Below are positions 7,575 to 16,537 of a stretch of 32,470 bases of DNA, piece by piece (position 1 is the first letter of the stretch; each line of letters begins with the position of its first letter). The notes beneath the pieces were generated by a model, which saw only the letters and a list, made by a program, of their open reading frames with translations, searched no databases and was not told where the DNA came from. The translations under genes were made by a program, and so were the position numbers. This DNA comes from JANLTP01 sp031363055 (GTDB lineage: Bacteria > Pseudomonadota > Gammaproteobacteria > Burkholderiales > Burkholderiaceae_E), in the NCBI GenBank assembly GCA_031363055.1, contig JANLTP010000141.1:1-32470 (forward strand), written 5' to 3'.

Positions 7575-10500
7575 ATGATGCGATGGATTGTCAGTACCTG
7601 TTTGCGGTTCCGATTTGTCGTGGTGGCCCTTGGGCTGTCGCTGGTCCTTTTAGGGTCGATGCGGCTGCAGGACTTGCCGGTCGATGTATTTCCGGAGTTC
7701 GCGCCAACCAAGGTCGAAATTCAGACGATCTGCCTTGGTCTGTCCCCGGCCGAGGTTGAGGCGCTGGTGTCGGTTCCACTTGAACAGGCACTCGCCGGAG
7801 TTCCTGGCCTTGCTCAGTTGCGGTCAAAATCGGTCACGGACCTGTCCTCTGTGGTCTTGCTTTTCAAGCCCGGGGTAGATGAATTACAGGCGCGACAGTA
7901 TGTGACCGAGCGCGTCGCCATTGCGACCAACAGCATGCCGACCTGGGCCGCGCCGCCGCATATCATGCCGCCCCTTTCGTCGACCAGCCGAGTTATGAAA
8001 ATTGGCGTCACATCGAAAGACAAATCCGTCATGGATCTTTCGATGCTTGCTTACTGGACGATCAGGGCAAGATTGCTTGGCGTGCCAGGCGTTGCCAACA
8101 TTGCCATCTGGGGCGAGCAGCTCAAGATGCTGCAAGTGGTCGTCGACCCGGAGAAGCTGGCCGCCGTTGGCGTAACACTTGACGAGGTCCAAGAGGAGGT
8201 TTCAGACGCACTCGATGTGGGATTGCTGCGCTATTCCAAGGGTGCGCATATCGGCACTGGCGGTTTTATCGACTCGCCTAATCAGCGAATGGAGGTACTA
8301 CACACGTCGTCGGGTCAGACGCCTGAGTCGCTGGCGAAAGTCACGATTAAAGCGCGCAGCGGCAAACCGTTGTTGCTCGGGGAAATTGCGAATATATTGT
8401 ATGCACCACCTGACATGATCGGTGACGCGGTGATCAATGATGGTCCGGGGCTTATGCTGATCGTCGAAAAATTCCCGTGGGGCAATACCCTCGAAGTGAC
8501 CCGAGGTGTGGAGGCTGCGCTCGATGCCATGAAGCCAGGTCTTCCGGGCGTCGAGATCGACACCAAAATTTTTCGGCCTGCGACGTTCATCGAAGACTCG
8601 ATCCGAAATCTCTCGCATGCGTTAGCCCTTGGCTGTGCATTTGTCGTAACGATACTGGTGCTGTTTCTTTACAATTGGCGTGCTGCGTTGATTGCCGCGC
8701 TGGCGATACCGCTGTCCCTGCTTGCCGGTGCTCTGGTGCTATTCATGAGCGGCGCATCGGTGAATACGATGGTATTGGCCGGTTTCGTCATCGCCCTGGG
8801 AGGGGTCGTCGACGATGCCATCATTGACGTTGAAAATATTATGCGGCGACTGCGCGAACAATTGAGCCTCAGCAGCAATCAATCAACCGCAAAAACCGTT
8901 CTCGAGGCCTCGCTTGAGGTTAGGACACCGATCCTCTACGCTACCCTGATCATTGTTGTGGCCGTGACGCCGGTGTTCTTCATGCAAGGGCTGTCAGGCG
9001 CATTTTTCAAACCGCTCGTTCTCGCCTATGTCTTGGCGATGCTGGCCTCGATGGTGGTCGCGATAACCGTGACACCTGCCTTGTGTCTGATCATGTTTCG
9101 CAATCGGCGGCTTAAAGGCAAGGAGTCGCCGCTGGTTGTCTGGTTGGTGCACTACTACGGCAAACTGCTCGAAAAAGTAACCCAAGCGCCTCGCATTTCG
9201 TATGTCGCGGTAGTGCTGGTCACGCTTTTCGGCATCGCGATTTGGCCTCTACTGGGTCACTCCTTGCTGCCGGACTTCAAGGAACGTGACTTCTTGATGC
9301 ACTGGGTGACTGAGCCCAGCACATCGCATCCCGAAATGATTCGCATTACTACCCGAGCCAGTCGCGAATTGCGCGCGATTCCAGGGGTCCGCAATTTTGG
9401 CGCACACATCGGTCAGGCGTTCCTCGCTGATGAGGTCTACGGTGTTTATTTTGGAGAGAACTGGATCAGCGTTGATCCGAGCGCCGATTACGACAAATCA
9501 GTTGCTTCGATCGCGTCGATGGTCGATGGCTATCCGGGCTTGTACCGCGACCTCCAAACTTATCTTAAAGAACGGATTCGCGAAGTTTTGACCGGCGCTG
9601 GTGAAGCTATTGTCGTTCGAACCTACGGCCCTGACCTTCAGGTCTTGCGCGACAAGGCCGAGGAGATTCGGCTGGCAATGGCCGGCATCGAAGGGGTCGT
9701 CAGCCTGCACAAGGAATTGATGGTCGAAGTTCCGCAGATTCAGGTCAAAGTAAAGCTCGAGGAAGCACAGAAGTACGGTCTCAAGCCGGGCGATGTTCGC
9801 CGAGCGTCGGCGGCCATTGTGGCAGGCAACGAGGTCGGTGATATCTTTTCTGGCGGACGCACTTACGATGTGCACGTATGGAGTGACCGCGAGTCGCGCC
9901 ATAGCCTAAACGCGCTCGAAAAGATGTTGATCAATACGCCAACCGGCAAAACTGTACGTCTGTCCGAAGTGGCCGATGTCCGAATTGCGCCGACTCCAAA
10001 CAGCATCAGTCGCGAGGCAGGCTCTCGGCGCATAGACGTTCACTCCAACGTTTCTGCGAACAAGGATCTTTCGTCGGTCGCAGAAGAGGTACAGCGACGC
10101 ATTCAGAAGATCGATTTTCCGATCGGTTACCGAGCGGTGCTGCAAGGCGAATACGCCGAGTTGCGGTCCGCGCGCAATCGAATGTTCACCTACACATTGG
10201 GCGCAGTCTTCGGCATTCTCCTGCTTCTGCACCTTAGCCTGGGCCATTGGCGGCTCGCCGCGATGAGCTTTCTAACGCTGCCGTTTGCATTGGTCGGCGG
10301 AATATTGGCCGCCTATGCAGGTGGCGGCATCATCTCTCTCGGATCGTTGGTCGGATTTCTCACGGTGTTGGGCATCGCGGCGCGTAATGGCATCATGATG
10401 GTCAGTCATTTTCAGCATCTCGAGCGGCTCGAGGGCGAGAAATTTGGACTTGCCTTGGTCCTGCGCGGCGCGCGCGAGCGGCTCTCCCCGATTCTAATGA

Positions 10501-10724
10501 CCACCGGTGCGACTGCTCTGGCTATCGTGCCGTTGGTTATTTATGGAAATCTGCCCGGCCATGAAATTGAATATCCGATGGCAGTCGTTATTCTCGGTGG
10601 TTTGATTACTTCGACCTTTCTCAATCTCTTCATCATTCCTGTGCTGTATCTTCGGCTCGGTGAGGGAACGGCGGCGACTGAGGTGATTGCCGCGCAGCCG
10701 CAGATGACGCCGCAGCAAGCATGA
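7575..10724 (+). CDS. RND efflux permease, heavy-metal (CusA/CzcA-like) branch, copy 2
   Basis: A 1049-residue permease with the same layout as copy 1: TM1 at about 12-30, then LPVDVFPEFAP, two large porter loops and two TM bundles. TM4 reads VVDDAIIDVEN (411-421), the cleaner version of the motif seen in copy 1. TM10 has the matching AARNGIMMVSHF segment. Long stretches are near-identical between the copies, for example the GDAV...DGPGLML(I/V)VEKFP and EVTRGVEAAL regions, so they arose by duplication. GGAG at 7562-7565 precedes an ATGATG start (either Met is possible). Starts 20 bases after the small adaptor-like gene. The two permeases may form a mixed trimer, as MdtB and MdtC do in another RND branch; this is an inference. 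Confidence 0.9.
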   Translation: MMRWIVSTCLRFRFVVVALGLSLVLLGSMRLQDLPVDVFPEFAPTKVEIQTICLGLSPAEVEALVSVPLEQALAGVPGLAQLRSKSVTDLSSVVLLFKPGVDELQARQYVTERVAIATNSMPTWAAPPHIMPPLSSTSRVMKIGVTSKDKSVMDLSMLAYWTIRARLLGVPGVANIAIWGEQLKMLQVVVDPEKLAAVGVTLDEVQEEVSDALDVGLLRYSKGAHIGTGGFIDSPNQRMEVLHTSSGQTPESLAKVTIKARSGKPLLLGEIANILYAPPDMIGDAVINDGPGLMLIVEKFPWGNTLEVTRGVEAALDAMKPGLPGVEIDTKIFRPATFIEDSIRNLSHALALGCAFVVTILVLFLYNWRAALIAALAIPLSLLAGALVLFMSGASVNTMVLAGFVIALGGVVDDAIIDVENIMRRLREQLSLSSNQSTAKTVLEASLEVRTPILYATLIIVVAVTPVFFMQGLSGAFFKPLVLAYVLAMLASMVVAITVTPALCLIMFRNRRLKGKESPLVVWLVHYYGKLLEKVTQAPRISYVAVVLVTLFGIAIWPLLGHSLLPDFKERDFLMHWVTEPSTSHPEMIRITTRASRELRAIPGVRNFGAHIGQAFLADEVYGVYFGENWISVDPSADYDKSVASIASMVDGYPGLYRDLQTYLKERIREVLTGAGEAIVVRTYGPDLQVLRDKAEEIRLAMAGIEGVVSLHKELMVEVPQIQVKVKLEEAQKYGLKPGDVRRASAAIVAGNEVGDIFSGGRTYDVHVWSDRESRHSLNALEKMLINTPTGKTVRLSEVADVRIAPTPNSISREAGSRRIDVHSNVSANKDLSSVAEEVQRRIQKIDFPIGYRAVLQGEYAELRSARNRMFTYTLGAVFGILLLLHLSLGHWRLAAMSFLTLPFALVGGILAAYAGGGIISLGSLVGFLTVLGIAARNGIMMVSHFQHLERLEGEKFGLALVLRGARERLSPILMTTGATALAIVPLVIYGNLPGHEIEYPMAVVILGGLITSTFLNLFIIPVLYLRLGEGTAATEVIAAQPQMTPQQA

Positions 10725-10832
10725 GCATCTGCATCATCAGGCCGCATTGCAAGACTATTGCGTTCTTGCAGCACGGTTGCTGTCTGATTAGGTCAAATCA
10801 GCTTTATCAAATCTGTGCGAAAGTGAAATAAC
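10725..10832 (+). other. short gap with two small hairpins inside the efflux operon
   Basis: TGCAAGA (10748-10754) pairs with TCTTGCA (10764-10770) around a 9-base loop, and CTGATT (10784-10789) pairs with AATCAG (10796-10801). Neither has a proper T-run. This is the longest gap in the operon, so it could hold an internal promoter, an mRNA-processing site or a partial terminator that lowers expression of the downstream genes. The following gene has no strong Shine-Dalgarno. Confidence 0.35.
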
Positions 10833-11741
10833 ATGAAGAAAACAACGATATTAGTCGCGGCCTTGATTGCCGGTGGCATTCCTTTGCATGCGTTCGCAAA
10901 TGAGAAGTTCGAAAACGTGCGTGTGTACTTCGAACAGAATTTGCAAGACAACGACGCTGAAGTGAAATTCGAAGCAACGGGCGGTGACGCCGGTCTCGCA
11001 ACCTTGAAGGTTACCGCTCCGGACGGGCGAACGGTTATCGACTTCAGGGCGGCGGACTCTAAACTGGGTATGCGCCACCTGATACTCGAGTCGCCCGAAC
11101 CCAAGAACGACGGCCAGGTTCAGAAAGACTTCCCGGCGGGCGCGTACAAATTTTCAGGCAGCTCGGTTAACGGTGCGGTTCTTGAAGGACAAGCGACCCT
11201 CAGTCACGCTTTGCCGGCGGCGTCGTCGTTCGTACGACCTGCGCCCGATGCAAAGAACATTCCGGTCAAAGGACTCAAGCTCAGTTGGGGGGCCGTAAAA
11301 AACCTGTCCTCGACCGTTGTCATCATTGAGCATGCACGATCGGGTCGCGAACTTAAGGTGAACTTGCCGGGCGATGCCACCTCGTTTTCAGTGCCCGACG
11401 GGTTCCTGAATCCTGGCACCGCGTACAAACTCGCCATTGGGACCGTCATGGAGAACGGCAATGCTTCGTTCATAGAAACCCAGTTCACGACATTGGCGCA
11501 AAATACCGGCGGTGCCAAGGACCCTGGTGCGGATCCAAAGAAAGCTGCGGCAAAGACGATTACCGAGGAAGAGGCCAAGCAAATCGCATTCAAGGCAGTG
11601 CCTGGGAAATCGGCTGACGTGACGATCGAGAAAAAGCTTGGTGCAAATCGCTATGTCGTAGAGGTGATCACCCATGCGGGCAAGGAAGTGGACGTGGTCA
11701 TTGACATGGCAACCGGCAAGGTGCTTGCCGTTGAGAAATAG
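10833..11741 (+). CDS. periplasmic fibronectin III + PepSY domain protein
   Basis: A 302-residue exported protein. The signal peptide ends at HAFA (residue 22). Residues about 24-128 form a beta-rich region of unknown family containing the motif LEGQATLSHALPA. Residues about 131-221 have the pattern of a fibronectin type III domain (LSWGAV, then PGTAYKLAIGTVMENGN, ending in FTT). A Gly/Pro/Lys linker (222-240) leads to a PepSY domain (241-302: TITEEEAKQIAFKA, then ANRYVVEVITHAGKEVDVVIDMATGKV shape). PepSY domains usually act as periplasmic inhibitors or ligand-binding modules. Within this operon it may be a substrate-binding or pump-regulating accessory protein. No metal-binding cluster is obvious. 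Confidence 0.7.
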   Translation: MKKTTILVAALIAGGIPLHAFANEKFENVRVYFEQNLQDNDAEVKFEATGGDAGLATLKVTAPDGRTVIDFRAADSKLGMRHLILESPEPKNDGQVQKDFPAGAYKFSGSSVNGAVLEGQATLSHALPAASSFVRPAPDAKNIPVKGLKLSWGAVKNLSSTVVIIEHARSGRELKVNLPGDATSFSVPDGFLNPGTAYKLAIGTVMENGNASFIETQFTTLAQNTGGAKDPGADPKKAAAKTITEEEAKQIAFKAVPGKSADVTIEKKLGANRYVVEVITHAGKEVDVVIDMATGKVLAVEK

Positions 11742-11753
11742 TCGATCGATGAG

Positions 11754-12635
11754 ATGGATACCATGAGGATCAGGAATCGAGCGTTGGCGATGTTTCTTGC
11801 GCTTGTGTTTTACGGCAGCGCAAATTCTCAGACGGCCGCGCATGTGGGTAAAGAAGAGTTCGGCCTGACGCCAAAGCAACTGGTTCAGTCTGTCGAGAAG
11901 GTTGAGGCAGAAATTGCCAAATGCATGCGCACCCAGGGATTTGCATACGTCGCCGTTGATTACGAAACCGTACGCAAAGGGATGAACGCTGATAAGACAC
12001 TTCCAGGGGTCAGCGAGGAAGACTTTGTGAGCAAGTACGGATTCGGAATTACAACAACGTACACCGGTCAGCCGATGCAACTGGTGGCTGGCTATAGCCC
12101 TGGTCGAATTGGATTGGGAGAGCGCAATATCAGTATTTTCAAAGGACTTTCGGCGGTAAGCCAAGTCGCCTACAACCGCGCGCTATTTGGCGAAAATCCG
12201 GAGGCAACATTCGCGATCGCACTTGAGCGAGAGAATTTTTCGCGCGTTGGTGGTTGCACGCGCGAGGCTGTGAAACAAGTCTTTACCGTTGAACAGATGT
12301 CGGCGAGCTATTACAACCCGAAGGATGCCCTGGTCAACAAAGATTCGCGCATGAAGGCGGCGCTGCGAAAGTATGCGCTGGAAATTCGCAAGAGTGGCTA
12401 TGATTACAGTCACCCGGATGAAGTCGAGCCGGACGTGTTAAAGCGGCTCAATGTACTGACTAAAGGTGGCACCATTCCGGTCGATAAGATGATGGCCGAA
12501 CAATTGGAGGCGCTGAAGGCGCTGCAAAATTTCGAACGGCGGGTAGCCGTGAAAAATTTCGAGCTGGCTGAAAAATTAATCAAACCAGTCGAGGAACGCA
12601 TTGAGCGCGAGATTTTCGCCACTGGCGTCAAATGA
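11754..12635 (+). CDS. exported protein of unknown function with two cysteines
   Basis: A 293-residue protein with a signal peptide (hydrophobic core about 11-21, cleavage near SANS). ATG at 11754; a second ATG at 11763 is equally plausible. The mature part is mostly helical and carries EAEIAKCMRTQGFAYV (52-66) and, later, FSRVGGCTREAV (162-173), so Cys57 and Cys168 could pair. A second copy of the pattern (RKSGYDYSHPDEVEPD) follows where some relatives, as I recall them, have another Cys-Met pair; here the Cys is absent. Similar hypothetical proteins occur, to my memory mainly in actinobacteria, next to peptidoglycan-binding transport adaptors. No enzyme motif is visible. It starts 12 bases after the FN3-PepSY gene. 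Confidence 0.6.
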   Translation: MDTMRIRNRALAMFLALVFYGSANSQTAAHVGKEEFGLTPKQLVQSVEKVEAEIAKCMRTQGFAYVAVDYETVRKGMNADKTLPGVSEEDFVSKYGFGITTTYTGQPMQLVAGYSPGRIGLGERNISIFKGLSAVSQVAYNRALFGENPEATFAIALERENFSRVGGCTREAVKQVFTVEQMSASYYNPKDALVNKDSRMKAALRKYALEIRKSGYDYSHPDEVEPDVLKRLNVLTKGGTIPVDKMMAEQLEALKALQNFERRVAVKNFELAEKLIKPVEERIEREIFATGVK

Positions 12636-12669
12636 ACCTGACTGATCAAATGCGGAGGCGCAAACCAAT

Positions 12670-14508
12670 ATGAATCGTGTTTTTGCCATGATTGCCTCCC
12701 TGACCGGAATTGCGGTTATTGCAGTTGGATCTTGGGTGGCCGGTTCGAAGATCGAGTCACCTGCCGACGCGGCTGCCCGAACCGCGCCACCGATTCCTTC
12801 GCCGATTCTTGTGCCGGTCGAATTGCGAACCCTGGGCAGCAGTATTGTCACGCGGGGTACCGCGCGATTTGGATTGCCGCAGCCGATATCGATTGCGCCC
12901 TCCACATTGAAGGCAAGTACCAGCTTGATCACCACCCTGCCTTTGCGTAATGCTCAAATAATGGAAGGCAGCGTCATACTCACTGCTTCCGGGCGCCCGG
13001 TGTTTGCTTTGGAGGGTCAGATTCCCGCCTTTCGAGATCTGACCCCGGGCACCAAGGGCGACGACGTTCTTCAACTTGAGAAAGGCCTGAGGCGCCTCGG
13101 CTTTGATCCGGGGCCGATCGACGGGCTTTATGACCACCTGACCGGAGCCGCAGTCTCCAAATGGTATCGGGCAAAAGGATGGGAAGCCTTCGGACCGACT
13201 CGTGAGCAACTCGCGGTTGTTCGCATTCTTGAAAAGGAATGGATCGACGCAGCAAAAATCCAGATTTTGGCAGTTGCTGCGACACAAGCAGCCGTCCCTG
13301 CCGTCGATGCAGCGCGCGCGACGGCAGAGCACAACGTCAGAATGGCGTCGGTGGAGCTTGCAAATAAAGTCGCCGAACGGCGACGGTTGGAGCAGTCGCT
13401 TCAGAACGACACCAATCGCTCGGTTGAAGAGGAGCGTGCAAAGGCAACTTATGCCGACGCTGCGGCGGCGGCCGAACTGGCCGCCCAAATTGCCGAACGT
13501 GCCTTCATCGAACTCGATCCGCGCCAGCCTGACACCGCACGAATCAATGCCAATGCAAGGCTTGAAGTCGCCCGAGCGGCGGTACAGCGAACTACGCTGG
13601 CGGGGCAGGTGGCGATACAGGTTGCGGAGCGCGCTGCCATGTCAGTGGGCGACCGACTCAAGCAAGCCGAAGTGAGCGAGATATCGGCGCGCACTGCGGA
13701 GAAGTCGGTGCGTCTCGAGGGCGACCGGCTCGTCAGGGCGGCGCTTGATGCGCAAAAGCTTGCCGATCTGGACGCCAAGCAAGCGACTGACCGTGAACGT
13801 CAGCTCGCGGCCGACCTGGAAATTGCAAAGCGCAAGATGGGTGTCCAGATTCCAGTCGATGAATTGGTCTTTATTCGTAAGTTTCCGGTTCGGGTCGAGG
13901 AAATTAAGTCACAAGTTGGAGGGTCGGCAACGGCTACGGTCATGACCGTGACCGACAATCAGTTATCGATTGATTCGTCACTCAGCCTCGAGTCGGCACC
14001 TTTGGTTCGCCCAGGAATGCCCGTGATCATCGACGAGCAGGCGCTTGGTGGACAGGCACAGGGTATTGTCGCAAGCATTGCCAGTACCCCTGGCACGCGA
14101 GGCGTCGACCACTTCCACATCTATATGGAAGTCAAGGTTGAGCCCACAACGGTGAAACTTGACGGCTTTTCTGTGCGACTGACGATTCCGGTGAAATCCA
14201 CTCAAGGGGCCGTTACGGTAGTTCCGGTCAGCGCAGTGTCACTGGCCGCCGACTCAACCACCAGAATCCAGGTCAAGCGAAACGACCAGCTCGAATATAT
14301 TCAGGTCACACCGGGGTTGTCTGCGGATGGGTTTGTGGAAATCACATCGGTCAATGGCAAACTCGAACGAGGTGAGCTGGTTGTTGTTGGCTACAACAAT
14401 CTGAAGGCTTCGGTTGGCGAGTCGGCGAAATCGGGCGACGAATCCAAGACGCGGGTGAGCACGACCGTGGCTGCGGAGAAAGAGGCAAAAGCGCCAGAAC
14501 TAAAATGA
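12670..14508 (+). CDS. membrane-fusion (adaptor) protein with a peptidoglycan-binding domain
   Basis: A 612-residue adaptor. An N-terminal signal anchor (about 5-24) is followed by a first beta region, then a PG_binding_1-type domain (about 126-170: LQLEKGLRRLGFDPGPIDGLY, FGP) inserted where the hairpin begins. A long Ala/Glu/Arg-rich coiled coil (about 200-390) follows, then beta-barrel domains ending with a KASVGESAKSGDES tail. This matches MacA/HlyD-type adaptors that carry a peptidoglycan-binding module, which would let the pump dock on the cell wall. GGAGG (12654-12658) precedes the ATG at a slightly long distance. Its stop overlaps the ABC gene start by 4 bases (ATGA), so the two proteins are very likely partners. 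Confidence 0.82.
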   Translation: MNRVFAMIASLTGIAVIAVGSWVAGSKIESPADAAARTAPPIPSPILVPVELRTLGSSIVTRGTARFGLPQPISIAPSTLKASTSLITTLPLRNAQIMEGSVILTASGRPVFALEGQIPAFRDLTPGTKGDDVLQLEKGLRRLGFDPGPIDGLYDHLTGAAVSKWYRAKGWEAFGPTREQLAVVRILEKEWIDAAKIQILAVAATQAAVPAVDAARATAEHNVRMASVELANKVAERRRLEQSLQNDTNRSVEEERAKATYADAAAAAELAAQIAERAFIELDPRQPDTARINANARLEVARAAVQRTTLAGQVAIQVAERAAMSVGDRLKQAEVSEISARTAEKSVRLEGDRLVRAALDAQKLADLDAKQATDRERQLAADLEIAKRKMGVQIPVDELVFIRKFPVRVEEIKSQVGGSATATVMTVTDNQLSIDSSLSLESAPLVRPGMPVIIDEQALGGQAQGIVASIASTPGTRGVDHFHIYMEVKVEPTTVKLDGFSVRLTIPVKSTQGAVTVVPVSAVSLAADSTTRIQVKRNDQLEYIQVTPGLSADGFVEITSVNGKLERGELVVVGYNNLKASVGESAKSGDESKTRVSTTVAAEKEAKAPELK

Positions 14509-16532
14509 CCGCGCAGCTTCACGACCGATCTGCCAAGGTACTAGAGCTCGTCAATATAGGCAGGCAATACGGTACCGAGCCTGCTGTACACGCACTTGTC
14601 GATATCAATCTGACTGTCGAACGCGGTGACTGGCTGTCCATTACCGGCCCGTCCGGAGCAGGAAAATCAACGCTGTTGAATATCATTGGCTGCCTCGATC
14701 GGCCAACCAGCGGCCGCTATCTCATCGACGGTATAGACACCACCGAGCTGACCGATAATCAGCGGGCGGGATTGCGCAGCCAACGGATTGGTTTCGTCTT
14801 TCAATCCTTTCATCTGCTTCCCTACCGCAGTGTTCTCGAGAACGTCATGCTGGCGGAGGTGTATCGTCGCGGAACACATCGTGGCCGACGCGAGCGCGCG
14901 ATGGCCGCGATCGCACGGGTCGGACTTACCAATCGCGCCGATTTCCTGCCGATCAAATTGTCGGGCGGCGAGCGGCAGAGGGTAGCAATTGCACGCGCGC
15001 TGGTTGGCTCACCGAGTCTGCTGTTGTGCGACGAGCCAACCGGTAATCTCGATTCCAGGAATTCGGCCGCGATCCTGGATTTTTTCGCCGAGCTGAACAA
15101 GGACGGTCTGACGTTGGCCATTGTGACGCACGACGAGAGCGTCGCCAGTCGTGCGACGCGACGCGTGCACATTGTTGACGGCTCCATCATAAATAGCCGG
15201 ACGCCGGACGACCCTGAATCCGGTAGAGGCTCGAATAGTCGGCTGGTTAAGCCAACAACTGCACCCGCAACTTCAACGGTGCCTGCAACGGCAACTGCGC
15301 CTGCAACGGCAACTGCGCCCGTATCACGCTCCGGCATCAGTGTTCGCGACCTCTTGAACGAAGCGCTCGCTGGACTTTTCGCCCGACCAATTCGCATGGC
15401 GCTGACGGTGCTTGGCGTTGTACTTGGCATGTCCGCGTTGGTTGCCACGATGGGCCTGACCCGTACCGCTGGCAATCGGATTATCAGTCAATTCGATCAA
15501 CTGGCCGCGACCGAGCTGATTGTTACCGCGCGTCCAGGTACCGCGTCTGGTTTGGTCGATCCTAAAGCCATACCCTGGGACGCGCCGACTCGACTCATGC
15601 GGTTAAACGGCGTGGTGGTGGCCGGAATTTTGAGTGACGTGGATGTCGGTGGCGCGCTGATCAGCTCATCGCCGGTCAGAGATCCTCTGAATCAAAGCGC
15701 ATTCAAATTGGCAGTACGCGCCGCATCGCCGGAGCTATTTCGCGCGGTCCGTGCGGATCTGCAATCCGGCCGACTGCCTGACCTCGGCCATTCGATTCGC
15801 GCAGACCGGGTCGCGGTGCTTGGCCCTGATGCTGCGTCGCGTTTGGGTATCGTCAGCCTTGAACGACTTCCGGCGATTTCGATTGGTGATCAGCTCTACA
15901 CCATTCTTGGAATTCTCAGCGACGTAGGGCGCAAACCCGAGTTGCTGAGTTCCATCATCATCCCAGAAGGCACCGCCAGACGCTATTTCGCCTTGGCTGG
16001 TCCGGGTACCGTGGTCGTCGAGACAAAAATCGGCGCGGCCTACTTAATCGCCGCGCAGACCGGTGCTGCGCTTCGCCCTGACGAGCCGCGCGCACTCAGA
16101 GTGCAGGTGCCGTTGGAGCCAAAGCGAGTACGTGAAGAAGTGCAATCGGACCTCGATGTCATGTTTCTATTGTTGGGTGGATTGTCATTGGTCGTCGGCG
16201 CACTTGGTATCGCCAACATCACACTGGTCGGAGTCATGGAGCGAATCGGCGAAATCGGTTTGCGCCGCGCGATCGGTGCAACGCGAGCACAAATTGCGGC
16301 CCAGTTCTTGCTCGAGAGTGCATCGATGGGCGTCGTCGGCGGAATCATAGGTGCGAGCATCGGGGTGTTGATCGTAATAGGCGTTTCTGCCTACCAGGTA
16401 TGGAGTCCTGTGCTGGATCCGGCCTCGCCACTTCTGGCACCCTTGGTCGGTGGCGCAATCGGAATACTGTCAGGTATTTACCCCGCGCTGCGTGCCGCAC
16501 AACTGGAACCTGCCGAAGCCTTCAGGCATTGA
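14505..16532 (+). CDS. MacB-type ABC transporter, fused ATPase and permease
   Basis: A 675-residue protein. The N-terminal ATPase has Walker A GPSGAGKST (48-56), Q-loop Gln100, signature LSGGERQRVAIARAL (152-166), Walker B LLLCDEPTGNLD with Glu177, and His209. A Thr/Ala/Pro linker (about 248-275) leads to the first TM segment (about 297-320), a periplasmic MacB_PCD domain, and three C-terminal TM helices with the FtsX signature (VMERIGEIGLRRAIGATR). MacB-type transporters use ATP to drive export of periplasmic substrates (macrolides, peptides, lipoproteins) rather than cross-membrane transport. Domain order ATPase-then-permease and length fit MacB. It ends the plus-strand operon. Partner adaptor is the overlapping upstream gene. 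Confidence 0.9.
   Translation: MTAQLHDRSAKVLELVNIGRQYGTEPAVHALVDINLTVERGDWLSITGPSGAGKSTLLNIIGCLDRPTSGRYLIDGIDTTELTDNQRAGLRSQRIGFVFQSFHLLPYRSVLENVMLAEVYRRGTHRGRRERAMAAIARVGLTNRADFLPIKLSGGERQRVAIARALVGSPSLLLCDEPTGNLDSRNSAAILDFFAELNKDGLTLAIVTHDESVASRATRRVHIVDGSIINSRTPDDPESGRGSNSRLVKPTTAPATSTVPATATAPATATAPVSRSGISVRDLLNEALAGLFARPIRMALTVLGVVLGMSALVATMGLTRTAGNRIISQFDQLAATELIVTARPGTASGLVDPKAIPWDAPTRLMRLNGVVVAGILSDVDVGGALISSSPVRDPLNQSAFKLAVRAASPELFRAVRADLQSGRLPDLGHSIRADRVAVLGPDAASRLGIVSLERLPAISIGDQLYTILGILSDVGRKPELLSSIIIPEGTARRYFALAGPGTVVVETKIGAAYLIAAQTGAALRPDEPRALRVQVPLEPKRVREEVQSDLDVMFLLLGGLSLVVGALGIANITLVGVMERIGEIGLRRAIGATRAQIAAQFLLESASMGVVGGIIGASIGVLIVIGVSAYQVWSPVLDPASPLLAPLVGGAIGILSGIYPALRAAQLEPAEAFRH
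15282..15317 (+). repeat. 18-bp tandem duplication in the MacB linker
   Basis: The 18-base unit cctgcaacggcaactgcg at 15282-15299 is repeated exactly at 15300-15317, and a partly matching unit precedes it. It encodes repeated PATATA residues in the flexible linker between ATPase and permease domains, so copy-number change would alter linker length without breaking the frame. Confidence 0.85.
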
Positions 16533-16537
16533 TCTGA

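Noticed and set aside
11388..12164. 258-residue minus-strand open frame
   Set aside because: Covers parts of two plus-strand genes with signal peptides and recognisable domains; it is their shadow.
12757..13488. 243-residue minus-strand open frame
   Set aside because: Antisense to the adaptor's peptidoglycan-binding and coiled-coil regions.
15282..15317. Short tandem repeats as a CRISPR-like array
   Set aside because: Only two exact units without spacers, inside a coding linker; no other repeat-spacer pattern exists in the window.
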